Notes under the pieces: generated by a model
What the model was told of the DNA's origin: nothing
Database searches by the model: none
The model's input: only the letters and a program-made list of their open reading frames with translations
Shown here: positions 1 through 8,666 of the stretch, in pieces
How the letters are laid out: every line of letters starts with the position of its first letter
Numbering within the stretch: position 1 is the first letter of the stretch
Made by a program: the position numbers and the translations under genes
NCBI GenBank assembly: GCA_025924715.1
Contig: JAICHV010000015.1
Location: 1 to 64,000 of the forward strand
Source: Alphaproteobacteria bacterium
Lineage (GTDB): Bacteria; Pseudomonadota; Alphaproteobacteria; Micropepsales; Micropepsaceae
Direction of reading: 5' to 3'
Length of the DNA stretch: 64,000 nt

Positions 1-69
1 GGTGAGAAGCCAGAAGGCGGCCAGACCCAAGACCACCAGCACGGCGAGAACTTTCGCGACTTTTCCCAT
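1..69 (-). CDS. N-terminus of an exported or membrane-anchored protein (partial)
   Basis: Only the first 23 codons are present; the gene runs off the left edge. The start has a good ribosome-binding site (GGGGGA, 4 bases upstream). The visible residues are a short basic start followed by a hydrophobic stretch (VLAVLVVLGLAAFWLL), as in an uncleaved signal anchor. Exported mono- and dihaem c-type cytochromes often begin this way, and the gene lies just downstream of a cytochrome c' gene on the same strand, but no haem motif is visible. The function is therefore inferred only from context. Confidence 0.45.
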   Translation of the reverse strand, partial: MGKVAKVLAVLVVLGLAAFWLLT

Positions 70-187
70 TGGTCCCCCATGGAATCAAACTATGGGCCGG
101 GAAACACTCACCCCCAGCAATGGGCGAAGTTTAGCCGAGGCCGGCGGACGCTGGTGCGCTCGCCGCATCGCCTTGAAACAAAAAAGC

Positions 188-622
188 TTACTGCTGCTTG
201 ACGCGATAGGCGCCGTGGCAGGAATTGCAGTCCTTGAAGATTTCCGTGAAGGCCTTGTTGAAGCTGGCCGTATCGGTGGCGGCAAGGCCGGCCTTGGCAT
301 CGGTGCCGAACTTGGCCGAAGCGGCCTGGAAGCCGGCCGTGTCCACCCAGATCTTGGGGTCGGCGGCGGTCTTGGTGCCGCTTTCGGCGCCGCTGCCCTT
401 GGGGAATAGGGTCGGCAGCTTGGCGGAGGCGTCGATATAGACGTCGAGTACGCTCTTGGCCTTGGCGGCGTCGAACGGCACGGTGCCGCGGGACAGGGCG
501 ACGCCGTCCTTGGTGGCGGCCTGGACGTTCTTCATCAACTGCTGGCGGTCTTGGATCGGGCCGGCCAAAGCAGCAGTGGCACCGCAGGCGACGAACAGAA
601 TAACGGCAACGCGGAATTTCAT
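188..622 (-). CDS. cytochrome c' family protein
   Basis: This 144-residue exported protein has a cleavable signal peptide (MKFRVAVILF to ATAALAG), a helical body and a single C-terminal haem-binding motif, CNSCHGAYR. That layout (haem site close to the C-terminus of a four-helix protein of about 125 residues) is typical of class II cytochrome c', a periplasmic haem protein that binds NO or CO. The chosen ATG has an AAGGAGTG site upstream; the longer reading to position 724 has no support. It lies 70 bp downstream of ccmD on the same strand, so it may be co-transcribed with the maturation genes that attach its haem. Confidence 0.85.
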   Translation of the reverse strand: MKFRVAVILFVACGATAALAGPIQDRQQLMKNVQAATKDGVALSRGTVPFDAAKAKSVLDVYIDASAKLPTLFPKGSGAESGTKTAADPKIWVDTAGFQAASAKFGTDAKAGLAATDTASFNKAFTEIFKDCNSCHGAYRVKQQ

Positions 623-692
623 TTGGACACTCCTTCGTGTGGTGCATTGACAAATATCGATTGGGCATACCTCTTTGGCAAAGATAGTGACG

Positions 693-857
693 CTAGGAAC
701 GGGAATTCTCGCCCTGTTTCCCACAAGCGACGAGTTTCGCTCGGACTCTTCGCCAACCGATCAATGTCCAGACTGTGGCGAGGAAAAGGCCCGACCCGGA
801 GATCAAATAGGCCGGCAGGATGTAACGGGCATAGGGAGACAAATCCAGCCAGGTCAT
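693..857 (-). CDS. ccmD: haem exporter subunit CcmD
   Basis: This 54-residue protein has one membrane helix (ILPAYLISGSGLFLATVWTLI) followed by a basic tail. That is the size and form of CcmD, the small inner-membrane partner that helps release holo-CcmE from the CcmABC transporter. The ATG overlaps the ccmC stop in an ATGA arrangement, so the two genes are translationally coupled. The reading frame can be extended upstream but the extension lies inside ccmC. The assignment rests on size, topology and position. Confidence 0.85.
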   Translation of the reverse strand: MTWLDLSPYARYILPAYLISGSGLFLATVWTLIGWRRVRAKLVACGKQGENSRS

Positions 858-1612
858 GCGATCCCCTGCATCAGGTTGCGGGCACGGCGGTTGACGATTT
901 CTGTTCGGGTCCGGATGATCCAAAGCACCGCGAAAAGCAGCGTATACCCTACCGCCATCGCAAGGAGCGGCCAAAGATAGACCGCGGCGATCTGGCCACT
1001 GAGGACGCTTTCGCCCTGATGCAGCGTGTTCCACCAGTTAACCGAGAACTTGATGATCGGCAGATTGACCGCACCCACAAGCGCCAATACTGCGGCCGCG
1101 CGCGCGGCATGGCTCTCGTCGTCGATCGCGTTCCACACAGCGCCATAGCCGAGATAAAGAAATAGCAGAAGCAGGAAACTGGTAAGCCGAGCGTCCCAGA
1201 CCCAAAACGTTCCCCACATCGGCCGGCCCCAGAGCGAACCGGTGACCAAACCCAGAGCGGTGAAGAGCGCACCCAAGGGGGCGGCGGCGCGCGCCGCGGT
1301 ATCCGCCAAAGGATGCCGCCAAACCAGCGATACCAGCGAGGCCATCACTATCGCGCCATAGGCCCCTTCCGCCACGATAGCGGCAGGCACATGGATGAAC
1401 ATTATGAGGACAGTTGACCCCTGCTGGTAATCAGGGGGGACATGGAATGCCAGGAACAAGCCCAGTGTCAGCGCCACGGCGCACCCCACGGAAAGCCAAG
1501 GCAGCAGCAGGCTGCTGAGGCGCATGAACTGCGCGGGATTGGCAAAACGCAAGATCGTTCTGTCACCGGCGGCTTTCGCCATGGCCATGGAGGCCGCGTC
1601 ACTGTTCATCAT
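854..1612 (-). CDS. ccmC: haem exporter / haem-handling protein CcmC
   Basis: CcmC is an inner-membrane protein that loads haem onto the chaperone CcmE. The 252-residue sequence shows six hydrophobic segments and the tryptophan-rich haem-handling region WGRPMWGTFWVWDARLTS, with histidines in adjacent loops (HVPAA; NTLHQG). Length and topology fit the family. The start at 1612 overlaps the ccmI stop as TGATG; a second ATG follows immediately at 1609. It sits between ccmI and ccmD in a tightly packed minus-strand operon. The ATPase genes ccmA and ccmB are not in this window. Confidence 0.95.
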   Translation of the reverse strand: MMNSDAASMAMAKAAGDRTILRFANPAQFMRLSSLLLPWLSVGCAVALTLGLFLAFHVPPDYQQGSTVLIMFIHVPAAIVAEGAYGAIVMASLVSLVWRHPLADTAARAAAPLGALFTALGLVTGSLWGRPMWGTFWVWDARLTSFLLLLFLYLGYGAVWNAIDDESHAARAAAVLALVGAVNLPIIKFSVNWWNTLHQGESVLSGQIAAVYLWPLLAMAVGYTLLFAVLWIIRTRTEIVNRRARNLMQGIA

Positions 1613-3033
1613 CAGGGTGCTGCCGTTTTTGGGGCCGACGTCCCGAGTTGGCCGTGAATTTGCTCGGCCAGCGGATCGTCGGGGGACAATTTGCCCAACG
1701 CCTGCTTCCACATGACACGGGCGCGATCGGCATGGCCGGCCCTTTTTTCCTCCACACCGACGGCGTAAAGCGCCGCGGCATTTGCCGGATCGATCTTGAG
1801 AACCTGACGCATGGTGGCGGCATAATCGGGAGGCGCCACATTTTCCGGTGCCGATGCCTTTTGCGTTTCTGCCAGGGTGAGAAGGATATCGGTATCGCGG
1901 GGATGCAGCCGTACCGCGCGGTCGATGGCGTCACGGGCCTTGTCCGTCTGACCCAACACATTATAGGCATGCGCCAATCGGCTCCAGCCGGCAGCATTGC
2001 CGGGATTTTTCTGCATCTCGGCGGCGAGCTTGTCGACCATGCCATGGATCATGGTTTCTTGCGCATCAGCCGACCCCGCCGGCGCAGAAGTTTGGGAACC
2101 GCTGTCCTTGGCCTGAAGAGCAGTCGCCATCGCGGACATGGCCGAATTCATCACTGCCGGGTCGGGCGGGCCGGCCCGCACCGAAGTCGGATCGAATCCG
2201 CCCTGCTTGGAAAATGCCGTTATATGTTCGCGCACCATGGGCAGCCAGGCCGCGCCCGGGTCGCTGCTTTGCTCCAAATCCTTCCAGATTCCCACTGCCC
2301 TCTTCAGGTTGCCGATCTGCGACTCCGCAAGCCCGATGTAAAAGCGAGAGCGCTCGCTCCGCGGATCGGCAGCCAGGGATTTCGCAAAAGCGGTCATGGC
2401 CTGTGGCACAACGGCGCCGCCATTGGCCATCACCAGGGCCTCGCCATATTCAGACCAGCTCGCCGCGTCATTGGCACCCAGTTCAATGACGTGCCGGTCG
2501 GCGTCGGCCGCTTGCGCATAATTGCGAGAGCCAAAATACATCTTCGCCAAGTTCTTGTAGCCCGAAATGCTGGGACTGGCCTGAACCTGCGCCTTCAACC
2601 GGTCGGCCTCGGAAGCGTACTGGAACTCGGAATCATGCTTTATCCTCCAACCATAGGGCTTGCCCGAAAGACCCGGCGACCCCAGCAGGGCATACATGGC
2701 CGATGATCCGGCCGTCACCAGCAACACAACGGCGATACCCGTGCCAATACGCCATGCCCGGTGGCTGCGTTCGCTCGGCCTGGAGCGGGCTGTCAGCTCG
2801 GCATCTTCGGCCGCCAGCATGCGGCGGTGAATCTCGAGCCGCGCCGAATCGCCTTGTGCCTTGGTCAAAACACCCCGCTCGATCTCCTGGTCGATCTCGG
2901 CCAATTGATCGCGATAGACCACCATATCGTAGTCGATCCGCGTGGCGCATTTTGCGTCCGGCCTGGCAAACAGCGGCACGACGAGGCCAATCAAAACCGC
3001 CAAAGCCAGAAGCGCCAACCCCATCCATACCAT
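1612..3033 (-). CDS. ccmI: c-type cytochrome biogenesis protein CcmI
   Basis: CcmI holds apocytochrome c for haem ligation by CcmF/CcmH. The 473-residue protein begins with a membrane helix (MGLALLALAVLIGLVVPL), a short arm with the conserved YRDQLAEID-type pattern, a second helix near residue 100 (VVLLVTAGSSAMYALLG) and then a long TPR-rich periplasmic domain. The start has a strong AGGAGG site a few bases upstream. It begins 3 bp after the end of ccmH and its stop overlaps ccmC. This order (ccmFG-ccmH-ccmI-ccmC-ccmD) differs from the common ccmABCDEFGH layout. Confidence 0.92.
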   Translation of the reverse strand: MVWMGLALLALAVLIGLVVPLFARPDAKCATRIDYDMVVYRDQLAEIDQEIERGVLTKAQGDSARLEIHRRMLAAEDAELTARSRPSERSHRAWRIGTGIAVVLLVTAGSSAMYALLGSPGLSGKPYGWRIKHDSEFQYASEADRLKAQVQASPSISGYKNLAKMYFGSRNYAQAADADRHVIELGANDAASWSEYGEALVMANGGAVVPQAMTAFAKSLAADPRSERSRFYIGLAESQIGNLKRAVGIWKDLEQSSDPGAAWLPMVREHITAFSKQGGFDPTSVRAGPPDPAVMNSAMSAMATALQAKDSGSQTSAPAGSADAQETMIHGMVDKLAAEMQKNPGNAAGWSRLAHAYNVLGQTDKARDAIDRAVRLHPRDTDILLTLAETQKASAPENVAPPDYAATMRQVLKIDPANAAALYAVGVEEKRAGHADRARVMWKQALGKLSPDDPLAEQIHGQLGTSAPKTAAP

Positions 3034-3036
3034 TGT

Positions 3037-3525
3037 TCAGCCTCCTGTTTGTGGCAACCGGTCGCTCATGAGCGCCGCCACGCGCCCCTCCTCCTCTGCC
3101 GAAAGCGAGGGCGTCCGGGCTGACGCAACGTAGCGGCGATAGAAAAGAACAGCCGTAGCCCCCGCAGCGGCGAGAAGCGCCAGCGGTCCGAGCCAGAGAA
3201 AAACGGTTTCAGAGTTGAACGGCGGCTTGAGCAAGACATAGGTGCCGTACCGGGCGACGAGATATTGCTTCACCTGATCGTCGCTGTCCCCGTCGAGCAG
3301 ACGCCGGCGCACCAGCATGCGAAGGTCGTGCGCCAGATCGGCGTCGGAATCGTCTATCGATTCATTCTGGCAGACAAGGCAGCGCAGCTCCCGGCCAATG
3401 GCGCGCGCGCGCCCTTCCAGCACGGGATTTGTCAATACTTCGTCGGGACGCAAAGCCAAAGCCGGCACGGACGGCAATCCCGTCGCCGTGAGCACAAGCG
3501 CGAACAGGATGTTGGATGCGCGCAT
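3037..3525 (-). CDS. ccmH: cytochrome c maturation thiol oxidoreductase CcmH
   Basis: CcmH keeps apocytochrome cysteines reduced before haem attachment. The 162-residue protein has a signal peptide (MRASNILFALVLTATG), the family motif LRCLVCQNESI, a three-helix periplasmic domain with VARYGTYVLLKPPF, and a C-terminal membrane helix (LWLGPLALLAAAGATAVLFY). The start overlaps the stop of the upstream ccmF-ccmG gene as TGATG; the longer reading to 3729 would lie inside that gene. All key residues (the two cysteines of C-x2-C) are present. Confidence 0.95.
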   Translation of the reverse strand: MRASNILFALVLTATGLPSVPALALRPDEVLTNPVLEGRARAIGRELRCLVCQNESIDDSDADLAHDLRMLVRRRLLDGDSDDQVKQYLVARYGTYVLLKPPFNSETVFLWLGPLALLAAAGATAVLFYRRYVASARTPSLSAEEEGRVAALMSDRLPQTGG

Positions 3526-6098
3526 CAGCGGGCCAACTTCGCCATCAGTGGAATGATGCGGTCGCGGATGATGTCCGGCGTCAGGGGGCCGGTCTGCTTG
3601 AAGCGGATGATCCCATTCTTGTCGATGAGATAGGTTTCGGGCACGCCATAGACGCCAAAATCGATTCCCGCACTTCCCGCCATGTCGCTCACCACATTGC
3701 CATACGGATTGCCAAGCTCCGTCAGCCATGCCTTTGCGTCATCCGGGCGGTCTTTGTAATTGACCCCGATCAAATTGGCCCCGCTACCGGCGATTTGTGA
3801 CAAATAGGCATGCTCCTCCCGGCAAGGAGCACACCAGGAGGCGAAGAAGTTCACCAGGGTCACCTTGCCCTTGAGGTCCGCCGTGGTGTAGCCGCGGTCC
3901 TTGGTGAGCAAGGGTGGCAGGGCGAATTGCGGCGCCGGCCGGTTGATCAGGACCGATGGGATAAGATTGGGCACGAAACCCTGATCGGCGAGATGAAGGC
4001 GGTAGACGAATGCGCCCGACAGGCCCAGAAAGATCAGCACCGGCGCTAGGCTGGCCCAGCCCCACCTCGGGGGTGCCATGGATGGCGGTTGCGGGGGCGC
4101 CGCCGCCTCCGGTTTCGGCATGCTGAACCGCCCCGCCAGGCTGCGCAACGGCGCGCCAATGCGGTGATGACGGTCGGTCAGGGAGACGACGCCGCCCAGC
4201 ACCAGGATGATGGCGCCCAGAAATAGCAGGGGCACCAGAGGATTGTGATAGATGTGAATGACGAAGCCGCCGCGATCAGCCGGATCGCCCAGCACCACAT
4301 ACAGGTCACTGACCAGATTGGTGTAGATCGCAACCGTAGACAGCGGTTGCGGCGGATTGGTGAATATACGTCGTTCGGGCTGCAGCTCGGTGATATAGTT
4401 GCCATCTCGCGTGACAATGAAGCGGGCGCGGGTGGAGGTATAATTCGGGCCCCGGAGATTGTCCTCGGTGCCGAGGAACTTCAATTGATAGCCCGACAGG
4501 GTCGCCACATCGCCCGGATGCATGACCTGCAGATACTCTTCCTGCCAGGCCTGGGAGCCGGTGACGCCCAGGATGACAACGGCCAGACCCAAATGGCTGA
4601 TCGTCATACCATAGGCGGCGCGGGGCAAATGCCTGGCGCGATGCAGAGCGTCGCGCCAGGAACGCTGAAACAGACCGATTCGTGACGTCCATTCGCGGAG
4701 GCTGCCGAAGAACAACCAGGCTGCGAGGCCGAGGCCCAGCGCGGCCAGCAGGCTGTGTTCTGAAAGCCCAGTCACCAGAAGGGTCAACCCCGCGACGGCC
4801 AATGCCGTCACTGCCACATATTTGAGCCGGCCAATTGCTTGGGAAAGGTTGCCCCTTTTCCACGACAGCAAGGGTCCTACGGCCATGACCGGCAGCAGCA
4901 GCAGCAGTAAGGGTCCGATCACCAGGTTGAAATAGGGCGGCCCGACCGAGACTTTTCCCCAACCCATCACATCGGCCAACAGCGGGTAAAGCGTGCCGAG
5001 AAGCACGCTCCCCGCCGCCGCGCTGAGAACAACATTGTTGAAAAGCAAGCCCGTTTCGCGCGACACGGCGGCGAATAGACCCTTGCTTTTGAGCACTGGG
5101 GCCCGCAGAGCATAGAGCAGAAGCGAACCGCCGGTCAGGCTGACCAGCAGACCGAGAATGAAAGCACCGCGGCGCGGATCGTTTGCGAAGCTATGCACGG
5201 ACGTCAGGATACCGGAGCGAACCAGGAACGTGCCTAGCAGCGACAGGGAAAATGTGATGATAGCCAGGAAGATGGTCCACGATTTCATGGTGTCGCGTTT
5301 TTCGGCGACAATGGCCGAATGCAGAAGCGCCGTGCCGGCCAGCCAGGGCATGAAGGAAGCGTTCTCGACCGGATCCCAAGCCCAATAGCCGCCCCAGCCC
5401 AGCGTGTAGTAGGACCACCAGCAACCCATGGCGATGCCCAGCGTGAGGGCGCACCAGGCCGCAAGCGTCCAAGGCCGCACCCAGCGTGCCCAAGCAGCGT
5501 CCACCCGCCCTTCGAGCAAGGCGGCGATGGCGAAGGAAAACGCCATCGAGAATCCGACGTAACCGAGATACAGGAATGGCGGATGGAAAGCGAGCCCAGG
5601 ATCTTGCAAGAGCGGGTTGAGACCCTCGCCATTGACCGGCGCCGGATCGACACGCAAGAATGGATTGGAGGTCAAGAGGATGAACAGCAGAAAGGCAAAA
5701 GCGATCATGGCCTGTACGGACAGGACTCGGGCCCGCAGGCCCAGCGGCAGATGGCGCCCGAACACGGTCACCGCCAACCCGTAAAAGGCGAGAATGAAGG
5801 TCCACAGCATCATGGAGCCTTCGTGATTTCCCCAGACGCCGGTGATCTTGTAGAGCATCGGCTTGTCGGTATGGCTGTTCTGGACCACGTTCAGGACGGA
5901 AAAATCGCTGGTGACGTGCAGCCAGGTCAGCGCCCCGAAGGCGCCGGCAACCAACAAGAACAGGAGGGCGGCAGCGAAGCGGTCTAACCGCATCAACACC
6001 GCATCGCCGCGCGCGGCCCCGATCAAGGGTACGGTCATTTGCACGGCGGCAACGAAAAGCGCCAGGATCAGCGCGAAATGGCCAAGCTCGGCAATCAT
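3525..6098 (-). CDS. ccmF-ccmG: fused cytochrome c haem lyase CcmF and thioredoxin CcmG/DsbE
   Basis: This one uninterrupted 857-residue frame covers two proteins normally encoded apart. Residues 1 to about 655 are CcmF: many membrane helices and the WWD haem-handling signature near residues 235-248 (GGYWAWDPVENASFMPW). After a proline-rich linker (about 656-680) a further membrane helix leads into a thioredoxin domain with active site CAPC at about 756-759 and the cis-proline context GVPETYLID. CcmF joins haem to apocytochrome; CcmG supplies reductant to the same step. Methionine 674 is where a separate CcmG would start, but it has no ribosome-binding site upstream. The gene heads the minus-strand operon ahead of ccmH. 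Confidence 0.93.
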   Translation of the reverse strand: MIAELGHFALILALFVAAVQMTVPLIGAARGDAVLMRLDRFAAALLFLLVAGAFGALTWLHVTSDFSVLNVVQNSHTDKPMLYKITGVWGNHEGSMMLWTFILAFYGLAVTVFGRHLPLGLRARVLSVQAMIAFAFLLFILLTSNPFLRVDPAPVNGEGLNPLLQDPGLAFHPPFLYLGYVGFSMAFSFAIAALLEGRVDAAWARWVRPWTLAAWCALTLGIAMGCWWSYYTLGWGGYWAWDPVENASFMPWLAGTALLHSAIVAEKRDTMKSWTIFLAIITFSLSLLGTFLVRSGILTSVHSFANDPRRGAFILGLLVSLTGGSLLLYALRAPVLKSKGLFAAVSRETGLLFNNVVLSAAAGSVLLGTLYPLLADVMGWGKVSVGPPYFNLVIGPLLLLLLPVMAVGPLLSWKRGNLSQAIGRLKYVAVTALAVAGLTLLVTGLSEHSLLAALGLGLAAWLFFGSLREWTSRIGLFQRSWRDALHRARHLPRAAYGMTISHLGLAVVILGVTGSQAWQEEYLQVMHPGDVATLSGYQLKFLGTEDNLRGPNYTSTRARFIVTRDGNYITELQPERRIFTNPPQPLSTVAIYTNLVSDLYVVLGDPADRGGFVIHIYHNPLVPLLFLGAIILVLGGVVSLTDRHHRIGAPLRSLAGRFSMPKPEAAAPPQPPSMAPPRWGWASLAPVLIFLGLSGAFVYRLHLADQGFVPNLIPSVLINRPAPQFALPPLLTKDRGYTTADLKGKVTLVNFFASWCAPCREEHAYLSQIAGSGANLIGVNYKDRPDDAKAWLTELGNPYGNVVSDMAGSAGIDFGVYGVPETYLIDKNGIIRFKQTGPLTPDIIRDRIIPLMAKLAR

Positions 6099-6286
6099 TT
6101 CCCTACAGCCGCCTTTTCATGGGAGCCAGTAACTCCTCGCCTCCCCGTTGCCTTAACCCGAAAAGCTCCCGTGCCCAATTCGTAAGAGTCCTGCGTATAA
6201 TTACGTAGCGGGCGCGCTCCCCAAAAATGCGACGCAGGAGCTAGGACCCTTTCGTCACCTCAACGCCGCCAGACCTTTTCATGGCC

Positions 6287-8656
6287 TCACAATGTGAGCG
6301 TCATGGCGGCTGTGAACTTGCTGACATTGTATTTTGGCGGCAGGTCACCGGTCAGCACGAAACCGGGCAACTTCCCCACAAGGGAAAAATTGCTGGTATC
6401 CACGCTGTCGAATTGGTAGCCGAGATAAAATGATGTGTGGACATCATAGTCGTAATCCGCATGAATTTTGATTTGATTGTCGACGGACTTTGTCGTCAAC
6501 AGGGGATCGCCCGCAAAGCCGAGATTCCAAGTACCGGATTGGGCAAATTCCTGCCCCGCATAGGACACGATGTAGTCGGCTACGACCTTTGTCTTGTCGC
6601 TGGCCTGCCACGTGCCGCCGATTCCTCCCATATGGACATCATAGGTGCTGCCCACTGCCCAGTAATTGCCGCCGGTGGGGTCGGACTGGTTGTTGAGTCC
6701 GCGAATGGCTCGGTAATTGCGAACGAACGTGTAATAGACGTGCACCTCTTCATTCTTATCGATCTGATAGTTCACGTCCGGACCACCTGATATGCTGTAG
6801 TCGCGGTGGACACCAACGCTCGGATTCGTGGTAATGGGCTTGGTGGCGGATGCCTGATAAACGGCGGGCGGATTGTGATATTCGTCGGTATTATACTTAC
6901 CCACGAAGCTGAACGACGTATTGTTGTCGATATTTCCCATCAGCCTGCCGGTGACGGTATCCTGGGTCCGCGCTGCCTGAAAGAAAGCAACCTGCTGACA
7001 TCCGAGAGTGAGTAGCGTGCTTCCGCAGTCGGATGGAATCTTGGCGAGCCAAAAGCTAAAGTCCGGCGCCGAAGTCGTGCGCGAGGCGTGGAGATAGCCT
7101 AGCGACCCTGTCAGGTTCGGCGCAAAGGTGGAGTAGATATTGACCGTTCCCTCGTTGTCACTCGAGTCATGAATGACCGCGTTTGTCCGATGGGCACGCC
7201 GGTAGGTATAGCCAGCGGTCATCCGTGTATCTTCCATGATGCGGTAGCCCGCGGTCAGGGCGAATTCCTGCTTGTTCCACGCCAACGGAGTCGCGTAGCG
7301 ATATTTGAGCGCGGTGGTATCGGTCGGGTCGCCGTAAATCCACTGGGAGCTGGTGTGCGGATCGCGCGTATCGATGGAATAGCTGGCCTTCAGATCGAGA
7401 TCCGCAATTGGCCGCGACGTGATCGTGGCATTACCGAAAAAGGTCTCAACCCATCCGTTCAGTGAAGTCGGATCGGTGGAAAGTTGGGCTGCCAGGGGGG
7501 CGGCAACCGGCAGGGAGAAATAGCCCATATTGGTTGCCGGCACGAAGGGCGCGTTCTGCAATTGTATGCCATAGACCGCGGTCGCATAAAGCCGGGTCGT
7601 CGCATCGTAGTTGTAGCCCAACTCGCCCGAGAAGGTGTGGGCCTGGGTGCTGGGCGGTAGGCTATAGTCGCCGGACTTGGGTAAGCTGGTATAGGTAATC
7701 GGCGCCGAGGTCTTATAGGCGGCGAAGTTCCAGCCCTGAAATGCATAACCGCCACCATTGTTGTCAGTGAAGCTCGAAAATCTATAGGAGATCTTGGCCT
7801 GCAGATCATCGGTATTGTAGGCGGCCGCGGCGGTATAAAGGTCGGTATCGTAATTGATCGGCATTGGAAAATCGACCATACCCGCGTTGTTGCCGCCGGT
7901 GGTCATTGTCTGTTCGAGCGTACCCTGCTTGTGCTCATGACTGACCCCGGTCGTCAGCGCCCAATGATCGATCTGATAGACGCCCTCGATCGTCCCCTTG
8001 TCACGGCGGGTGCCGACGTCAAGCACGATCTCATTGTTGGTCCCGAAAGTGGTGATGGGGTTGGCAGTGGCCAAACCCGTCGTGGCATTGAAGGCGCCGA
8101 ACAACGTGGCCGGAAGGGTCGGCACACTGGCGAAATACATGTTGGCGCCCTGCAGCGCTTTCTGATAGGCGGGCGACAAATTGCCATTCTGGTCGAGGAT
8201 TGTGGTGAAGCTGTCGCTGGCGACATACGTCATCGCATCATAAGAAGCGCTGATACTCCAAGTGCCCTGTTCGCCGACCTTGGCGCTGATATTGGCCTCT
8301 GGCGCGATCTTGCCCTGGCCGAAATTGACCCCGGTGCCGGTGAAATTGAAATACTTGGTGTTGCCGCTGTCCCAGGGATCGCGGTTTTGTAGATTCCAAC
8401 CGCTGATGACCCCCAGCCCGGCATTGGGCATGCCGTTATAGCGGCCATAAATTGCCGACGTGTTCGTGACGGCATCGAGGCCGAAGGTCACTTCGCCCAG
8501 GAAGGTTGGCACCGTGATGGCCGGCGCGTCCGCGGGCTTGGCGGATGCGTCGGAGATGGGGCGCCTGCCATCGTTCTGGGCTTGGGCGACAGCGGCCAAG
8601 GCGAACACACAGACGCCTGTGAGCGCGGCGATTTTCAGTTTCTGGACTTTGGACAT
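6287..8656 (-). CDS. outer-membrane beta-barrel porin of the MtrB/PioB family
   Basis: This 789-residue exported protein has a signal peptide ending AAVAQA and then a long run of alternating polar and aromatic segments ending in a C-terminal strand (AMTLTL), as in large outer-membrane barrels. MtrB/PioB proteins form the pore that sheathes a multihaem cytochrome so that electrons cross the outer membrane. The start at 8656 is chosen because the AAGGAG site lies 6 bases before it; an ATG at 8662 abuts that site. The N-terminal CxxC of Shewanella MtrB is not seen. It begins 10 bp after the multihaem cytochrome gene, so the two form one operon. Confidence 0.88.
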   Translation of the reverse strand: MSKVQKLKIAALTGVCVFALAAVAQAQNDGRRPISDASAKPADAPAITVPTFLGEVTFGLDAVTNTSAIYGRYNGMPNAGLGVISGWNLQNRDPWDSGNTKYFNFTGTGVNFGQGKIAPEANISAKVGEQGTWSISASYDAMTYVASDSFTTILDQNGNLSPAYQKALQGANMYFASVPTLPATLFGAFNATTGLATANPITTFGTNNEIVLDVGTRRDKGTIEGVYQIDHWALTTGVSHEHKQGTLEQTMTTGGNNAGMVDFPMPINYDTDLYTAAAAYNTDDLQAKISYRFSSFTDNNGGGYAFQGWNFAAYKTSAPITYTSLPKSGDYSLPPSTQAHTFSGELGYNYDATTRLYATAVYGIQLQNAPFVPATNMGYFSLPVAAPLAAQLSTDPTSLNGWVETFFGNATITSRPIADLDLKASYSIDTRDPHTSSQWIYGDPTDTTALKYRYATPLAWNKQEFALTAGYRIMEDTRMTAGYTYRRAHRTNAVIHDSSDNEGTVNIYSTFAPNLTGSLGYLHASRTTSAPDFSFWLAKIPSDCGSTLLTLGCQQVAFFQAARTQDTVTGRLMGNIDNNTSFSFVGKYNTDEYHNPPAVYQASATKPITTNPSVGVHRDYSISGGPDVNYQIDKNEEVHVYYTFVRNYRAIRGLNNQSDPTGGNYWAVGSTYDVHMGGIGGTWQASDKTKVVADYIVSYAGQEFAQSGTWNLGFAGDPLLTTKSVDNQIKIHADYDYDVHTSFYLGYQFDSVDTSNFSLVGKLPGFVLTGDLPPKYNVSKFTAAMTLTL

Positions 8657-8666
8657 AATCATCTCC

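Noticed and set aside
647-660. FNR-like sequence TTGAC-AAAT-ATCGA before the cytochrome c' gene
   Set aside because: It has two mismatches and lies only 25 bp before the start codon, so it is too weak to call.
4077-4079. Separate start for ccmG within the ccmF-ccmG frame
   Set aside because: The ATG has no Shine-Dalgarno sequence upstream and the frame is continuous with ccmF, so a single fused product is the simpler reading.
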